From NCBI RefSeq assembly GCF_001999945.1, contig NZ_CP019650.1, forward strand, positions 62,001 through 126,000: a stretch of DNA of 64,000 bases, in the 5' to 3' direction. The notes beneath the pieces were generated by a model. The model worked only from the letters and a program-made list of their open reading frames with translations, had not been told where the DNA came from and did no database searches. Of the stretch, positions 50,773-60,256 are shown piece after piece. The DNA comes from Microbulbifer agarilyticus (GTDB taxonomy: Bacteria > Pseudomonadota > Gammaproteobacteria > Pseudomonadales > Cellvibrionaceae). Position numbers and translations under genes: made by a program. Each line of letters starts with the position of its first letter. The stretch's first letter is position 1.

Positions 50773-51844
50773 TAATGATGCATACAAGATTAGCGAACCA
50801 ACTCTTGGATTTGTCATCATCGGCAGGAATGAGGGAGACCGACTGCGCCGTTGTATAGGGTCAATACTTGAGCAGCGCCAGTCTATCAGCCCCAAAATTG
50901 ATGCGCATAAAAACGACAATACTCACGATCACGACGTGGACTTGCCACCAGTTGTGTATGTTGACTCGGGTTCAACAGACGGCAGTGTCGAGTATGTGAA
51001 AAGCGTAGACTGTGACGTTGTGCGACTCGATATGACCACGCGTTTTACAGCCGCGCGCGCGCGTAATACTGGGTTAGCCTATCTGTTGGAAAAACACCCG
51101 AATATCGAATACATCCAGTTCATTGACGGCGATTGCGCCATACAACCTGGGTGGTTAGTGAAAGCGATTTCCTTTTTGTCTGTTAATCCACATGTGGCTA
51201 TCACATGTGGGAGAAGAAGAGAGGTTTATCCACAAAGAACTATTTACAACGCCTTGTGTGATATGGAGTGGGATACCCCAATAGGCGATACCAAATCCTG
51301 CGGCGGCGACTTTCTTGCGAGAAAGGACGCAATAATCGCGGTAGGCGGCTTTAACCCTGAAATGATCGCGGGTGAAGAGCCTGAAATGTGCTTCCGACTG
51401 AGAAAAAAGAACTGGAAAATTTGGCGAATCGCAGAGGAAATGACTTCGCATGACGCAGCAATGACCAGCTTCCGGCAATTCTGGCTGCGAAATAAGCGCG
51501 CAGGATTTGCTTATGCTGCGCGCAGTGCGTTACACGCCACCAAGCAAAATCCGTATTGTGTTAGAGAAGTCGTAAGTATTTGTTTCTGGGCGTGTGTATT
51601 TCCAATTGTCATTGCAAGTATATACCCGTTCTCTCCACCGATCGCACTCTTTCTAATTCTTGCCTACCCAGCAATGGCGTTCCGCATATTTATACGAAAA
51701 ATACGGCGTAGAAACTCGTTTCGGCGTTCTCTGGTCTACGGAGTGCTAACACAAATTGGAAAGGTCCCGCAGTTCTTTGGGGTGACGAAATTCGCCATGG
51801 GACAGTTCTCCGGGCGTAAAACTGCGATTATTGAATATAAATAG
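50759..51844 (+). CDS. Glycosyltransferase family 2 with C-terminal membrane helices
   Basis: A 361-aa transferase. GT-A motifs are FVIIGRNEGDRLRRCIGSIL, VVYVDSGSTDGSVEYV, FIDGDCAIQPGW (metal-binding acidic motif) and the later ED-type region GEEPEMCFRLRKKNW. Two hydrophobic segments around residues 280-310 suggest membrane attachment. A His/Asp-rich insert (DAHKNDNTHDHDVD, near residue 45) is unusual. Which sugar is transferred is unknown. Confidence 0.82.
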   Translation: MSTHNNDAYKISEPTLGFVIIGRNEGDRLRRCIGSILEQRQSISPKIDAHKNDNTHDHDVDLPPVVYVDSGSTDGSVEYVKSVDCDVVRLDMTTRFTAARARNTGLAYLLEKHPNIEYIQFIDGDCAIQPGWLVKAISFLSVNPHVAITCGRRREVYPQRTIYNALCDMEWDTPIGDTKSCGGDFLARKDAIIAVGGFNPEMIAGEEPEMCFRLRKKNWKIWRIAEEMTSHDAAMTSFRQFWLRNKRAGFAYAARSALHATKQNPYCVREVVSICFWACVFPIVIASIYPFSPPIALFLILAYPAMAFRIFIRKIRRRNSFRRSLVYGVLTQIGKVPQFFGVTKFAMGQFSGRKTAIIEYK

Positions 51845-51853
51845 AGATTACTA

Positions 51854-52624
51854 ATGCCTGACATTCATTCTGTCGATATTGGACTTTGCCGCATTGATAC
51901 GGCGAGCATGGACAGTGCTATTGACCATATTCGTCAAATGCAGAGAAACAAGCATGCGGGATACATTGTGACCCCGAATGTTGATCATCTGGCCCGGCTC
52001 GCCAGAAAAGATGATTCGGGAAGCCTTCAGCATATCTATCGCAATGCGAGTTTGTCGCTTTGTGACAGTCGCATTCTAGAAGCTCTACTCAATCGACATG
52101 GTACCAAGATCCCACAGGTCGTGACTGGCAGTGATCTAACGCGGCGTCTATTCGAAAGCGAACTAAGCAGTAAGGACCGTATATATATTCTTGGCGGCGA
52201 GGATGAGGTCATCAACATCGTTCGAGATAGATTTCCCTATCTGGACATAACCCATCATAACCCGACGATGGGATTTATAACCAAGAGCGATGAAGTAAAA
52301 AAGGTTATCGATAAAATTCTAAGTGCACAGTCAGATTTCGTGTTCCTTGCGGTCGGCTCCCCCCAACAGGAGAAACTCGCCCTGATGCTAAAACAGCAGG
52401 CTCGATTCCACGGTATTGCGCTATGTATTGGAGCGTCGATACTTTTCCTCGCCGACAAGGAAAAAAGGGCACCGAAGTGGATGCAGCGCTCACGCCTCGA
52501 ATGGCTTTATCGCTTGTTGCAGAATCCTACAAGGCTCACGAAACGCTATATTCAAAATGCGCTCGTTCTACCAAGAATTAATCGTATGCTGGCCCAGAGT
52601 GTTGCTGAACCCGCAACAAACTGA
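51854..52624 (+). CDS. WecG/TagA/CpsF family glycosyltransferase (GT26)
   Basis: A 256-aa transferase of the family that adds ManNAc(A) or similar sugars to undecaprenyl-linked intermediates. Motifs: IVTPNVDHLARL (near residue 37), YILGGEDEVI (near 111), and FLAVGSPQQEKLAL with CIGASILFLADKEKRAPKWMQ, including the conserved Gly-rich and RAP segments. Near membrane surfaces in known members. It lies mid-operon between two GT2 genes, with short gaps (9 and 27 bases). Confidence 0.87.
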   Translation: MPDIHSVDIGLCRIDTASMDSAIDHIRQMQRNKHAGYIVTPNVDHLARLARKDDSGSLQHIYRNASLSLCDSRILEALLNRHGTKIPQVVTGSDLTRRLFESELSSKDRIYILGGEDEVINIVRDRFPYLDITHHNPTMGFITKSDEVKKVIDKILSAQSDFVFLAVGSPQQEKLALMLKQQARFHGIALCIGASILFLADKEKRAPKWMQRSRLEWLYRLLQNPTRLTKRYIQNALVLPRINRMLAQSVAEPATN

Positions 52625-52651
52625 ATTTAATTTATTCAAGGGAATGTTCAA

Positions 52652-53680
52652 GTGCAGAATAGAGATTACGTCATAATCTCGCCGTGTCGCGATGAAGTAG
52701 AATATATGCAGCGAACGCTGGACAGCGTTGTGGCGCAGACAGCACCGCCAAAGCTCTGGGTCATTGTCGATGACGGGTCCACTGATGGCTCGAGTGAAAT
52801 TCTCGCTGGGTATGCGAATAAGTACTCATTCATCCGTATTTTAAAACGCGAGAACCGTGGGTATCGCAATGTCGGCCCAGGGGTTGTCGATACTTTCTAT
52901 GCTGGCCTAAAAACCATTGACCGCGGGAAGTACAGCTATCTCTGTAAATTGGACCTGGATCTCGAATTACCCGCCAGATATTTCGAACGCTTGATGGAAA
53001 AAATGGAGGCGGACCCGCGAATTGGTACTTGCAGTGGCAAACCCTATAACGAGCGAGACGGCAAACTGGTCAGCGAACGCCGCGGTGACGAGATGTCAGC
53101 AGGTATGACGAAGTTCTATCGTATCCAATGCTTTGAACAGATTGGTGGGTTTGTGCGGGAGGTCATGTGGGATGCGATTGATTGTCACAAATGTAGAGAG
53201 ATGGGGTGGCGTGCGTCGAGCTGGGATGAGCCAGACCTCAATTTCACGCATCTTCGTGTGATGGGTTCCAGCCAACACGGTATCCTGACAGGCCGCGCCC
53301 GTCACGGCTTTGGCCAGTATTTTATGGGGACCGGCTGGATATACATGCTCGCGACCTGTGTGTTCAGGGCTATTGAATACCCGTTCATCATCGGCGGCAT
53401 CGCGATGTACTACGGCTATCTAAAGGCGTTATTTAGACAAGACAAGCAGCTTGATGATCCAGCTTTGATCAGAGAAATCCGCTGGTATCAATCCCGCTCT
53501 CTACTTATGGGAAGACATAGGGCGGTGGAGAGTCTTGAAGCTACCAATGAGTCCCGCTGGAATCCGGATGCAAATGCCGGGGGAATTGCATTGTTGCAAG
53601 CGCGGATGAATGCCGAAAGCACAAGTACTAACGATGTAGCCAAGTCCGCTACTGACAAATCCCTGCTACGAGGAGCATGA
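52652..53680 (+). CDS. Glycosyltransferase family 2
   Basis: A 342-aa transferase starting at GTG (AAGGGA lies upstream). GT-A motifs are VIISPCRDEVEYMQRTLDS, VIVDDGSTDGS and LCKLDLDLELPARYF (acidic metal motif). A helical segment with hydrophobic residues near 230-260 may touch the membrane. Sequence features resemble GT2 enzymes of exopolysaccharide and ladderane-type clusters; the acceptor is unknown. It overlaps the next start by four bases. Confidence 0.85.
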   Translation: MQNRDYVIISPCRDEVEYMQRTLDSVVAQTAPPKLWVIVDDGSTDGSSEILAGYANKYSFIRILKRENRGYRNVGPGVVDTFYAGLKTIDRGKYSYLCKLDLDLELPARYFERLMEKMEADPRIGTCSGKPYNERDGKLVSERRGDEMSAGMTKFYRIQCFEQIGGFVREVMWDAIDCHKCREMGWRASSWDEPDLNFTHLRVMGSSQHGILTGRARHGFGQYFMGTGWIYMLATCVFRAIEYPFIIGGIAMYYGYLKALFRQDKQLDDPALIREIRWYQSRSLLMGRHRAVESLEATNESRWNPDANAGGIALLQARMNAESTSTNDVAKSATDKSLLRGA

Positions 53681-54957
53681 GAAGGATCCTCATGGCACAG
53701 ATAGAAAATAGTGGGCGCGTTGCCTACATCGCTCCCGAAATACCTGGTAAGTCTAGTACCTTTGTCTACAACGAGATTATCGAGCTGGAAAAGCTGGGGA
53801 AAACCGTTCTCCCATTTTCACTACATTCGGTGGAGGCTGGTGGTACAGATGAACAGATTGTACGAATAGCAGAAAATTGCCACTACCTGTATGAGAAGAA
53901 ACTGAACCATGTATTAGTTGAGAACCTTAAGTTCCTGGCGAAGCATCCGCTAACCTACGTTAAGAGCGTGGTACGTTGTCTAGGGGATACCCTGCTCTGC
54001 ATTAAAGACCCAAAGCTTGCGTTAGGCCAGATATATCGTTTTCTGGTGGCTGGTTATCTCTCCAACAGATTGCTCATGGAGAATATTGATCATATTCATT
54101 GCCATTTTTCGCATATCGCAACCGACATTGGAATGTATACCAGCATGCTGCTGGGCACACCCTTTAGCTTTACCGCTCATGCAAATGACATTTTTCAACG
54201 TGCGTACCTGATGCGGCAGAAGGGGGAGCGCGCGAAATTCGTTGCAACAATTTCCACCTTCAACATGCAGGTGCTTAAGTCCCAGGGCATTCCTGCGGAC
54301 AAAATGGTGCTGGTTCGATGTGGCGTTGACTCCGACCAATTCTCTCCTCGGGATCAATCCAAAGAGGAACGTGGCGAGATCACTCTTGGTTTTTTAGGTC
54401 GACTCGTTGAGAAGAAAGGTGTGGATATATTGGTCAATGCGTTGGCAAAACTGTCGCCACATCAACCCAATATTAAGCTCGAGATCATGGGCGATGGGCC
54501 GCTGCAGCAAAGTCTTAAAGCTCTCGTTGAAAGTCACGGACTGACAGAAAATGTCTCTTTCGGCGGTGCACTGCCTCACGATCTTGTTTCCAGTTGGTAT
54601 GAAAAGATTGATTACTTCGTGTTTCCCGGAAAAGTGGACTCCAACGGCGATATGGATGGCATTCCGGTGGTATTAATGGAGGCGATGATGCGTGGAGTCC
54701 CCGTAATTGCAACTTCAGTATCGGGAATTCCTGAACTGGTAATAGATGATATTACAGGAAGCTTGTCTGAACCTGATGCAAGTGCGTTGGCCGCTTCTAT
54801 CCAAAAAGTCGTAAGTGAGACGCAAGAAAACAGCGTAAGAAAAATCAATAATGCGATATCGAAGATAGAGTCCGAATTTAATCTCGCAAGTAATACGAGA
54901 ATTTTACGCGACAGTTTCGATAATAATCTCCAGCTTGAACCATGCCAAATACAATAG
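53677..54957 (+). CDS. Glycosyltransferase family 4
   Basis: A 426-aa GT-B transferase. The N-terminal domain contains STFVYNEIIELEKLGKTV and HIHCHFSHIATD; the C-terminal nucleotide-sugar domain has LGFLGRLVEKKGVDILV and the EX7E-type region DGIPVVLMEAMMRGVPVIATS. Retaining enzymes of this type add sugars to lipid-linked intermediates. The start at MRRILMAQIENSGRVAYIAPE overlaps the previous stop by four bases; its end overlaps the polymerase-like gene by 16. Confidence 0.87.
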   Translation: MRRILMAQIENSGRVAYIAPEIPGKSSTFVYNEIIELEKLGKTVLPFSLHSVEAGGTDEQIVRIAENCHYLYEKKLNHVLVENLKFLAKHPLTYVKSVVRCLGDTLLCIKDPKLALGQIYRFLVAGYLSNRLLMENIDHIHCHFSHIATDIGMYTSMLLGTPFSFTAHANDIFQRAYLMRQKGERAKFVATISTFNMQVLKSQGIPADKMVLVRCGVDSDQFSPRDQSKEERGEITLGFLGRLVEKKGVDILVNALAKLSPHQPNIKLEIMGDGPLQQSLKALVESHGLTENVSFGGALPHDLVSSWYEKIDYFVFPGKVDSNGDMDGIPVVLMEAMMRGVPVIATSVSGIPELVIDDITGSLSEPDASALAASIQKVVSETQENSVRKINNAISKIESEFNLASNTRILRDSFDNNLQLEPCQIQ

Positions 54958-56333
54958 CTTTATTGGCTGTTCTAGTATGGCCAGTTCTATCCTTACTTCT
55001 ATACAGAAAATATAGTGCCCTAACGGCCACGTTCTGGACGATTTTTGGGGCATATATGTTTCTGCCTCTGAAGGTCGCATTTGTGCTACCTATCTTACCT
55101 AATATAGACAAGCAAAATGTTGCTGCGTACAGCGCACTCATCGGCTGCTTTCTTATTAAAAAGGTAAAGTTTCGCTTTCCGCCAACGCTCGGTAGCAAGC
55201 TATTACTTTTTACCGGTCTGCTAATTTCAAGTCTGACGGTACTTACAAATCTCGATCCTGTATTTACGGGAGTACGGGTGAAACCTGCACTATCACCTAA
55301 AGACCTGATCTCGATGACATTTCAGGTCGCATTTGCACTTGTCCCCTTTATCCTCGCGGCAATTCTTGTCAAAGACATAAAAGATGGCATTAAGGTCCTA
55401 CGGCTGGTCGCAATTGCTGGTGTTCTCTACTCGCCATTAATGATTATCGAAGTGCTACTGAGCCCGCAGCTCCACACATGGATCTATGGCTTTTTCCCCC
55501 ATGCGTTTAACCAGCAGATTCGGTTTGGGGGTTATCGGCCGGTCGTATTTATGGGGCACGGACTATTGGTTGCAAACTTTTCCGTTGTTGTCTTACTCGC
55601 AATGACCGGACTATGGAAGGCGAAACAAAAGATTTTCATCTTGCCAAATATCTTCTTTGTACTGTATGGACTATTTATCCTATTGATATGTAAGTCTGTT
55701 GGGGCGTGGCTCCTGGGTACGCTTGGCTTCCTTATGCTTGCGTTCTTGCCTTCAAGGCTATCGACATTGGCCGCGTACATACTTGCCTCCGCTGTATTTT
55801 TCTATCCAATTTTAGCCATGTTCAATTACATCCCTCATGACAAACTATTGGAGCTGGCTGCTGTTTTTGGGCCTGATAAGGTTGGCTCGCTTGGGTTCCG
55901 GTTTGAACATGAAGAAATCATGCTTGCACATGGCCAGGAGAAAATGCTGTTTGGTTGGGGGGGATGGGACCGCAACCGTATTGATGGCGTGGTCACAGAC
56001 GGATATTGGATTATCAAGTTTACCCAGTTTGGCCTGCTTGGCTACCTGGTGTTCCTTGGGCTACCGATGTTAGCAGTAAAAAATGGCAAAGCGTTTTTGA
56101 GTAAGATTCGTGATCCGCAACACGCCCAGGTATGTGCGACTTTTTGTGTCATCATAGCAATGCTGATGGTTGATCAGATTCCAAATGCGTCACAGCACAA
56201 CTGGGTGTTCTTTATGTATGGCGTTGCCATCGGCATGTGTGCGAATCATAAGTTTCGAAAATCGCGTCGACGTGAATCTGCGGATCGGGAACCCATAATT
56301 GGAAAGGTACCTGTGCAAGTTCCAGTCCAATAA
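54942..56333 (+). CDS. O-antigen ligase/polymerase-like membrane protein
   Basis: A 463-aa polytopic protein with about 11-12 hydrophobic helices and a long periplasmic loop in the second half (about 280-340; DKVGSLGFRFEHEEIMLAHG, GWGGWDRNRIDGVVTDGYW). Such a loop with Arg and His residues is typical of Wzy polymerases and WaaL ligases. Here it probably polymerises or ligates the exopolysaccharide repeat. The end is cytoplasmic and basic. Polymerase and ligase cannot be told apart from sequence alone. Confidence 0.75.
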   Translation: MPNTIALLAVLVWPVLSLLLYRKYSALTATFWTIFGAYMFLPLKVAFVLPILPNIDKQNVAAYSALIGCFLIKKVKFRFPPTLGSKLLLFTGLLISSLTVLTNLDPVFTGVRVKPALSPKDLISMTFQVAFALVPFILAAILVKDIKDGIKVLRLVAIAGVLYSPLMIIEVLLSPQLHTWIYGFFPHAFNQQIRFGGYRPVVFMGHGLLVANFSVVVLLAMTGLWKAKQKIFILPNIFFVLYGLFILLICKSVGAWLLGTLGFLMLAFLPSRLSTLAAYILASAVFFYPILAMFNYIPHDKLLELAAVFGPDKVGSLGFRFEHEEIMLAHGQEKMLFGWGGWDRNRIDGVVTDGYWIIKFTQFGLLGYLVFLGLPMLAVKNGKAFLSKIRDPQHAQVCATFCVIIAMLMVDQIPNASQHNWVFFMYGVAIGMCANHKFRKSRRRESADREPIIGKVPVQVPVQ

Positions 56334-56366
56334 AGTCTTCAGAGAAATTGTTAAAAGATCTTGGAT

Positions 56367-57077
56367 ATGTTTAGAAGTCTGATAAATGCCATAGGTAAAC
56401 ACTTAGTGCCTTTTACAAATCCACGTGTGGTGTGCCCGCCTGGGATAATCCCCAGGAGTATTGGTAAGCCAATTATAGTGGCCTCTGTTATGCGCTCTGG
56501 AACACACTTGGCGATCGACTTGCTGTTAAATAACTTCCCGGATCTGGCTAAAAAGCCTTTATATGTGGATGCTGACCAGCTATTTAGAAGCCAGGTAAAT
56601 CGGGAACAATATATCAATAGTGGCTTGCAAATCGGAAGGTGTGTCGTCAAAACACATTTTCCCCAGGCTGCGCCTGAAAATATGCGAGCGACTATCGAGA
56701 AGCTTGTAACTGAGTCACATGTGATTCTATTACGTAGGCCGGTAGAGCAAACGCTTCGATCAACTCAGTCTTGGGGGCTGGTAAATGATGTTGACTTGTA
56801 TAAAGAAAAGGTAGACGAATTTTTTGACTATTGGAGTGGCGTTTCGAATGATGTTTTGGAAATAAATTTTGATGAGCTGACAGATCGCGAAAAATTCCCC
56901 ACCATTGTTCAAAATATATCCAGGTTGACAGGGCTTAAAGCCACAGCCAAGACACGTTATCCCGTTAATCCGAAAAAAATTGTCACTATGATAACAACGA
57001 AGTTGGCTACGCGAATGTTCGGGAAACGAGCGCCTATAATAAATACCGGAATACGTAGTGGAATGACTCAGCACTAG
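56367..57077 (+). CDS. Sulfotransferase-family protein
   Basis: A 236-aa protein smaller than the first sulfotransferase. The phosphosulfate loop is IIVASVMRSGTHLAIDLLL (near residue 38), and the 3'-phosphate-type motif is VILLRRPVEQTLRSTQSWG (near 120). It resembles short bacterial sulfotransferases of uncertain acceptor. A second sulfate-adding enzyme suggests sulfation at two positions. The ATG at 56367 was chosen; a TTG six bases upstream is possible. It follows the polymerase-like gene by 33 bases. Confidence 0.75.
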   Translation: MFRSLINAIGKHLVPFTNPRVVCPPGIIPRSIGKPIIVASVMRSGTHLAIDLLLNNFPDLAKKPLYVDADQLFRSQVNREQYINSGLQIGRCVVKTHFPQAAPENMRATIEKLVTESHVILLRRPVEQTLRSTQSWGLVNDVDLYKEKVDEFFDYWSGVSNDVLEINFDELTDREKFPTIVQNISRLTGLKATAKTRYPVNPKKIVTMITTKLATRMFGKRAPIINTGIRSGMTQH

Positions 57078-57088
57078 GCCAACGAAAA

Positions 57089-58447
57089 ATGAAAATTAAA
57101 GTACTGTTGGTAATTGAGAGTTGTAATCCGGAGCTAAGCTCCGTTCCGCTGGTTGGATACAATTTTTATAAGGTAATAAATAAGTTCGCTGACGTTCATT
57201 TGGTAACACATTGTCGGAATAAGGACGCACTTGCTCGTGCAGGACATACGAGCGACATTACCTATTATGAGCAATCACGTACAGAGGTTGTCTACTACAA
57301 ACTAATCGCATTTCTCACAACTTTTCGTGGTCGGACTGTTTGGCCACTACGCCACCTGTTGCAGTTCCCAATTTATTTTTTCTTTAACCGTTTCGTTGAT
57401 CAAGCATTTTCAGAAAGTGTCGGCAACGGTGATTATGAGATCGTTCATGCGTTGACGCCGATTATGCCGCGATATCCGTATTCCATTGCGGCGGCGTGTC
57501 GTAAATCTGAGCGAAAAGCGAAATTTATTCTCGGGCCCGTAAACGGCGGGGTACCCTATCCAGAAGCCTTTCGCAACATTGGAAGACAGGAGTTTAGTTA
57601 CTTCAATTGGATCCGCAGTGTCGGTACATGGCTGGTACCCAGCTATCGGTCGACATACAAGCATGCTGATGTAATTTTAACTGGCTCGTCATACACTGAC
57701 TCTTGGTTAAAAAAGGTTTTCCCATCACAGTCTGCGAAAATGCATTTGATGTATGAAAATGCCGCTAACGAAATGTTCTATACATCCGATATGAAAATTG
57801 GAGAAGGGGCGGAGAGAGGTAGTTTCACCAATGGAACGTCCACCAATCCCAGCTCGACATTTAAGCTTTTGTTTCTCGGTCGACTGGAGCCGTATAAGGG
57901 TTGTGACATGGTTTTGGAGGCGCTAGCGAAACTTTCCAACAGGGATAAGGAAAATTTACAGTTTACTATCGTTGGTGAAGGTTCCCAGCGAAAACAATTA
58001 ACGGATTATGTGGCAAATAACAAGTTAACGGCTCTGGTGAATTTTAAGGGCTGGATTCCGCACTCAGATGTACCGGCCGAGTGCAAAGATGCAGATCTTT
58101 TTTGCTTTCCGTCGGTACGTGAATTTGGCGGAGCAGTTGTGATGGAATCTATGGCAGCAGGGACACCATGTATCGTCGTAAACAATGGCGGAATCGGTGA
58201 ATACGTGACGGAAAATAGTGGTTTTAAAATAGAGCCAATATCGCGAGAGCACGTTGTTCAGCAGTTGACTGAGAAAATCAGCTTTTTGAAAAACAACCCT
58301 AAGAGACTTTTCGAAATGGCATTGGTGGCAAGGAAGCAAGCCGAGCTATATTCATGGAAAAATAAAGGCTCGGCGCTCGAAAAAATATATATGCAAGCAA
58401 TTACGTCGAGTGAGGCCGAACCTATCGAGCAGGTTACGCTGGGATGA
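57089..58447 (+). CDS. Glycosyltransferase family 4
   Basis: A 452-aa GT-B transferase with a longer N-terminal domain (VLLVIESCNPELSSVPLVGYN, FILGPVNGGVPYPEAFRN). The C-terminal domain contains LLFLGRLEPYKGCDMVLEAL, a Gly-rich loop, and FPSVREFGGAVVMESMAAGTPCIV, the expected Glu-based EX7E region. It is the last plus-strand gene of the operon and overlaps the end of the convergent minus-strand transferase by 14 bases. Confidence 0.87.
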   Translation: MKIKVLLVIESCNPELSSVPLVGYNFYKVINKFADVHLVTHCRNKDALARAGHTSDITYYEQSRTEVVYYKLIAFLTTFRGRTVWPLRHLLQFPIYFFFNRFVDQAFSESVGNGDYEIVHALTPIMPRYPYSIAAACRKSERKAKFILGPVNGGVPYPEAFRNIGRQEFSYFNWIRSVGTWLVPSYRSTYKHADVILTGSSYTDSWLKKVFPSQSAKMHLMYENAANEMFYTSDMKIGEGAERGSFTNGTSTNPSSTFKLLFLGRLEPYKGCDMVLEALAKLSNRDKENLQFTIVGEGSQRKQLTDYVANNKLTALVNFKGWIPHSDVPAECKDADLFCFPSVREFGGAVVMESMAAGTPCIVVNNGGIGEYVTENSGFKIEPISREHVVQQLTEKISFLKNNPKRLFEMALVARKQAELYSWKNKGSALEKIYMQAITSSEAEPIEQVTLG

Positions 58448-59624
58448 TATGTTGTGCCAGTCGGTTTGCAACACGCCGGTGGCAAAACTTTTCTTCTGCT
58501 GTGGCACGGGCATTTTCAGAGATTACTTTTATTTGCGCGCTATTTTCCAAAAGGAATAGAATAGCCCGTTTAATATCTTCAACATCTTTTTGCCGAACAA
58601 GCATGCCGTCGTGCTCGTCCGTAATCATGTCTCTTGTCCCGCCTATAATTGAGCATACGGTAGCAACACCGCATGCCATTGCCTCCATAATTGCTACAGG
58701 TGCAGCTTCCCCGAAGCCAAAACTTGTTAATACAAAAATATCTGTTGTTTTTAAAATCTTGTTAACTTCCTGCTCTTTTTTGAAGCCCAGGAATGCGACC
58801 TTGTCGGTGAGTCCAAGTTCACTTACTTCCTGTTCGAGCTTCTCTCGCATTTCACCGTCACCGACGATCTGATAAATGAAGTTCAGATTTTCTGGGAGTT
58901 GTGCTAACGCTTGAAGTGTATAAGTGTGTCCTTTGACATGCGCCAATCGACTTATGGAGGTCAAGACGATTGGCTTGGTACCGAATTCCACGTAAGTGCG
59001 AGGCAAAAATTTGCTCAGATTAACACCCATTGGTACAACATGTACTTGATCTTCAGGGTAGTTCGGAAGCGCGTCCACAATTTCACTACGCAGTGGTTCT
59101 GTCACAGTGATAATTGCAGAAGCACCTGACAACTTTTCTAGATGGTTTTGACCATACTGATTGAGATTGCCATGAATACAGACACTGTATGTAAATTTAC
59201 CCGACAGTGCACCCATGGCTACTATATGTGATGCATCTGCAGATGAGTGGACATGAATATGCCCTATCTCTTTTGCTTTGCAATACAACTGAAGATTTAC
59301 TGCAAGCGGAATAAACAATAGGGTGCGCAACTTCTCAGAAAAATTGGCCCGTAGCCGAAAGCAATATAATACTGAACGCATCAACCAAGGAAGATTTAGC
59401 AGTATGTGCGCAATCAGCCCTATGATTGGAATCTTCGTAAGATAGTAGGTGTCACTAACCTGTGAAAAGAATTCGTGAAAATTCTTTGCGCGAGGTTTGC
59501 GCGTGGATATGATTTCGACATGGTTACCCGCTTCGCGGAGTGCTTGAATTTCACGCCAAAAGAAAATATGTGTTTGCCCGGGGAATTCTGGGATAAGAAC
59601 TGCCATTCGTCTGCAGTCACGCAT
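58434..59624 (-). CDS. Glycosyltransferase family 4, convergent
   Basis: A 396-aa GT-B transferase on the opposite strand. N-terminal features include LIPEFPGQTHIFFWREIQALR and HIHVHSSADASHIVAMGAL; the C-terminal domain has LTSISRLAHVKGHTYTLQAL and FGEAAPVAIMEAMACGVATV. It resembles colanic-acid or exopolysaccharide transferases of the WcaL type. Because it is transcribed on its own, its expression may differ from that of the main operon. The start is MRDCRRMAVLIPE; MAVLIPE six codons in is also possible. Confidence 0.85.
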   Translation of the reverse strand: MRDCRRMAVLIPEFPGQTHIFFWREIQALREAGNHVEIISTRKPRAKNFHEFFSQVSDTYYLTKIPIIGLIAHILLNLPWLMRSVLYCFRLRANFSEKLRTLLFIPLAVNLQLYCKAKEIGHIHVHSSADASHIVAMGALSGKFTYSVCIHGNLNQYGQNHLEKLSGASAIITVTEPLRSEIVDALPNYPEDQVHVVPMGVNLSKFLPRTYVEFGTKPIVLTSISRLAHVKGHTYTLQALAQLPENLNFIYQIVGDGEMREKLEQEVSELGLTDKVAFLGFKKEQEVNKILKTTDIFVLTSFGFGEAAPVAIMEAMACGVATVCSIIGGTRDMITDEHDGMLVRQKDVEDIKRAILFLLENSAQIKVISENARATAEEKFCHRRVANRLAQHIIPA

Positions 59625-60256
59625 CTTAACATCCTTGTTTGATAATCAATTTTTGCCTGCTATCGCATTGCGTATAAAACACGCGATAGCACTAAAACCA
59701 CGATACTCCTGAGATGCGTCCTTCTCGGGAGTGGAATGAAGGTGATTTTCTATTAAGGCGATCCTTATGGGTCGGTGAAAACTAAATGTCTCGTGTAGCC
59801 CGAATCGATATAAACGTTGGATGGGATAATACCATAACGCCGAGTAGATCATTGATACCGTCGGCAGTTGATAGCGTAAGTGCGCATCATTATTGGGCAT
59901 TCTCGCGGAGTGCATGTAGCTAGTTTTCGCTATGGTGTTGTCGGATGGGTTACACCGTTGTCAGCCCGCCCAAAGCAAGCATCGAATTTTAACGAGCTTG
60001 TGCGCATAGGCGTCTAAACCACGACGGATGACACATTGTCAGGTGATACGGAGGTAAACGTTTGAAATATTTTGACGGTTTGCTCGTTATGCAAGCTAGT
60101 AGTTTGTTCTTATAGAATAGAAAATGGTGTGACCGATTAGTAAATCGTTTCACAAAAAGTGTAAATCGAAGCAAATATTCTCGTCCGAATCTGGCAAAGA
60201 AAAGCGGCTAACCCATACTTTTTCTGCTTTTTGTACTGCGAGAGACGAGGTAACGA
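59625..60256. other. Non-coding AT-rich gap
   Basis: No convincing gene is seen in these 632 bases between divergent genes. A minus-strand frame of 89 codons (59646-59915) has no family likeness or ribosome site worth noting. TTGACG at 60072-60077 could be a -35 element for the gene at 60257, but no matching -10 box is clear. The segment must hold promoters for both neighbours. Confidence 0.5.

Noticed and set aside
59646-59915. 89-codon frame in the gap before the beta-helix gene
   Set aside because: No ribosome site, domain or hydrophobic pattern; probably chance.
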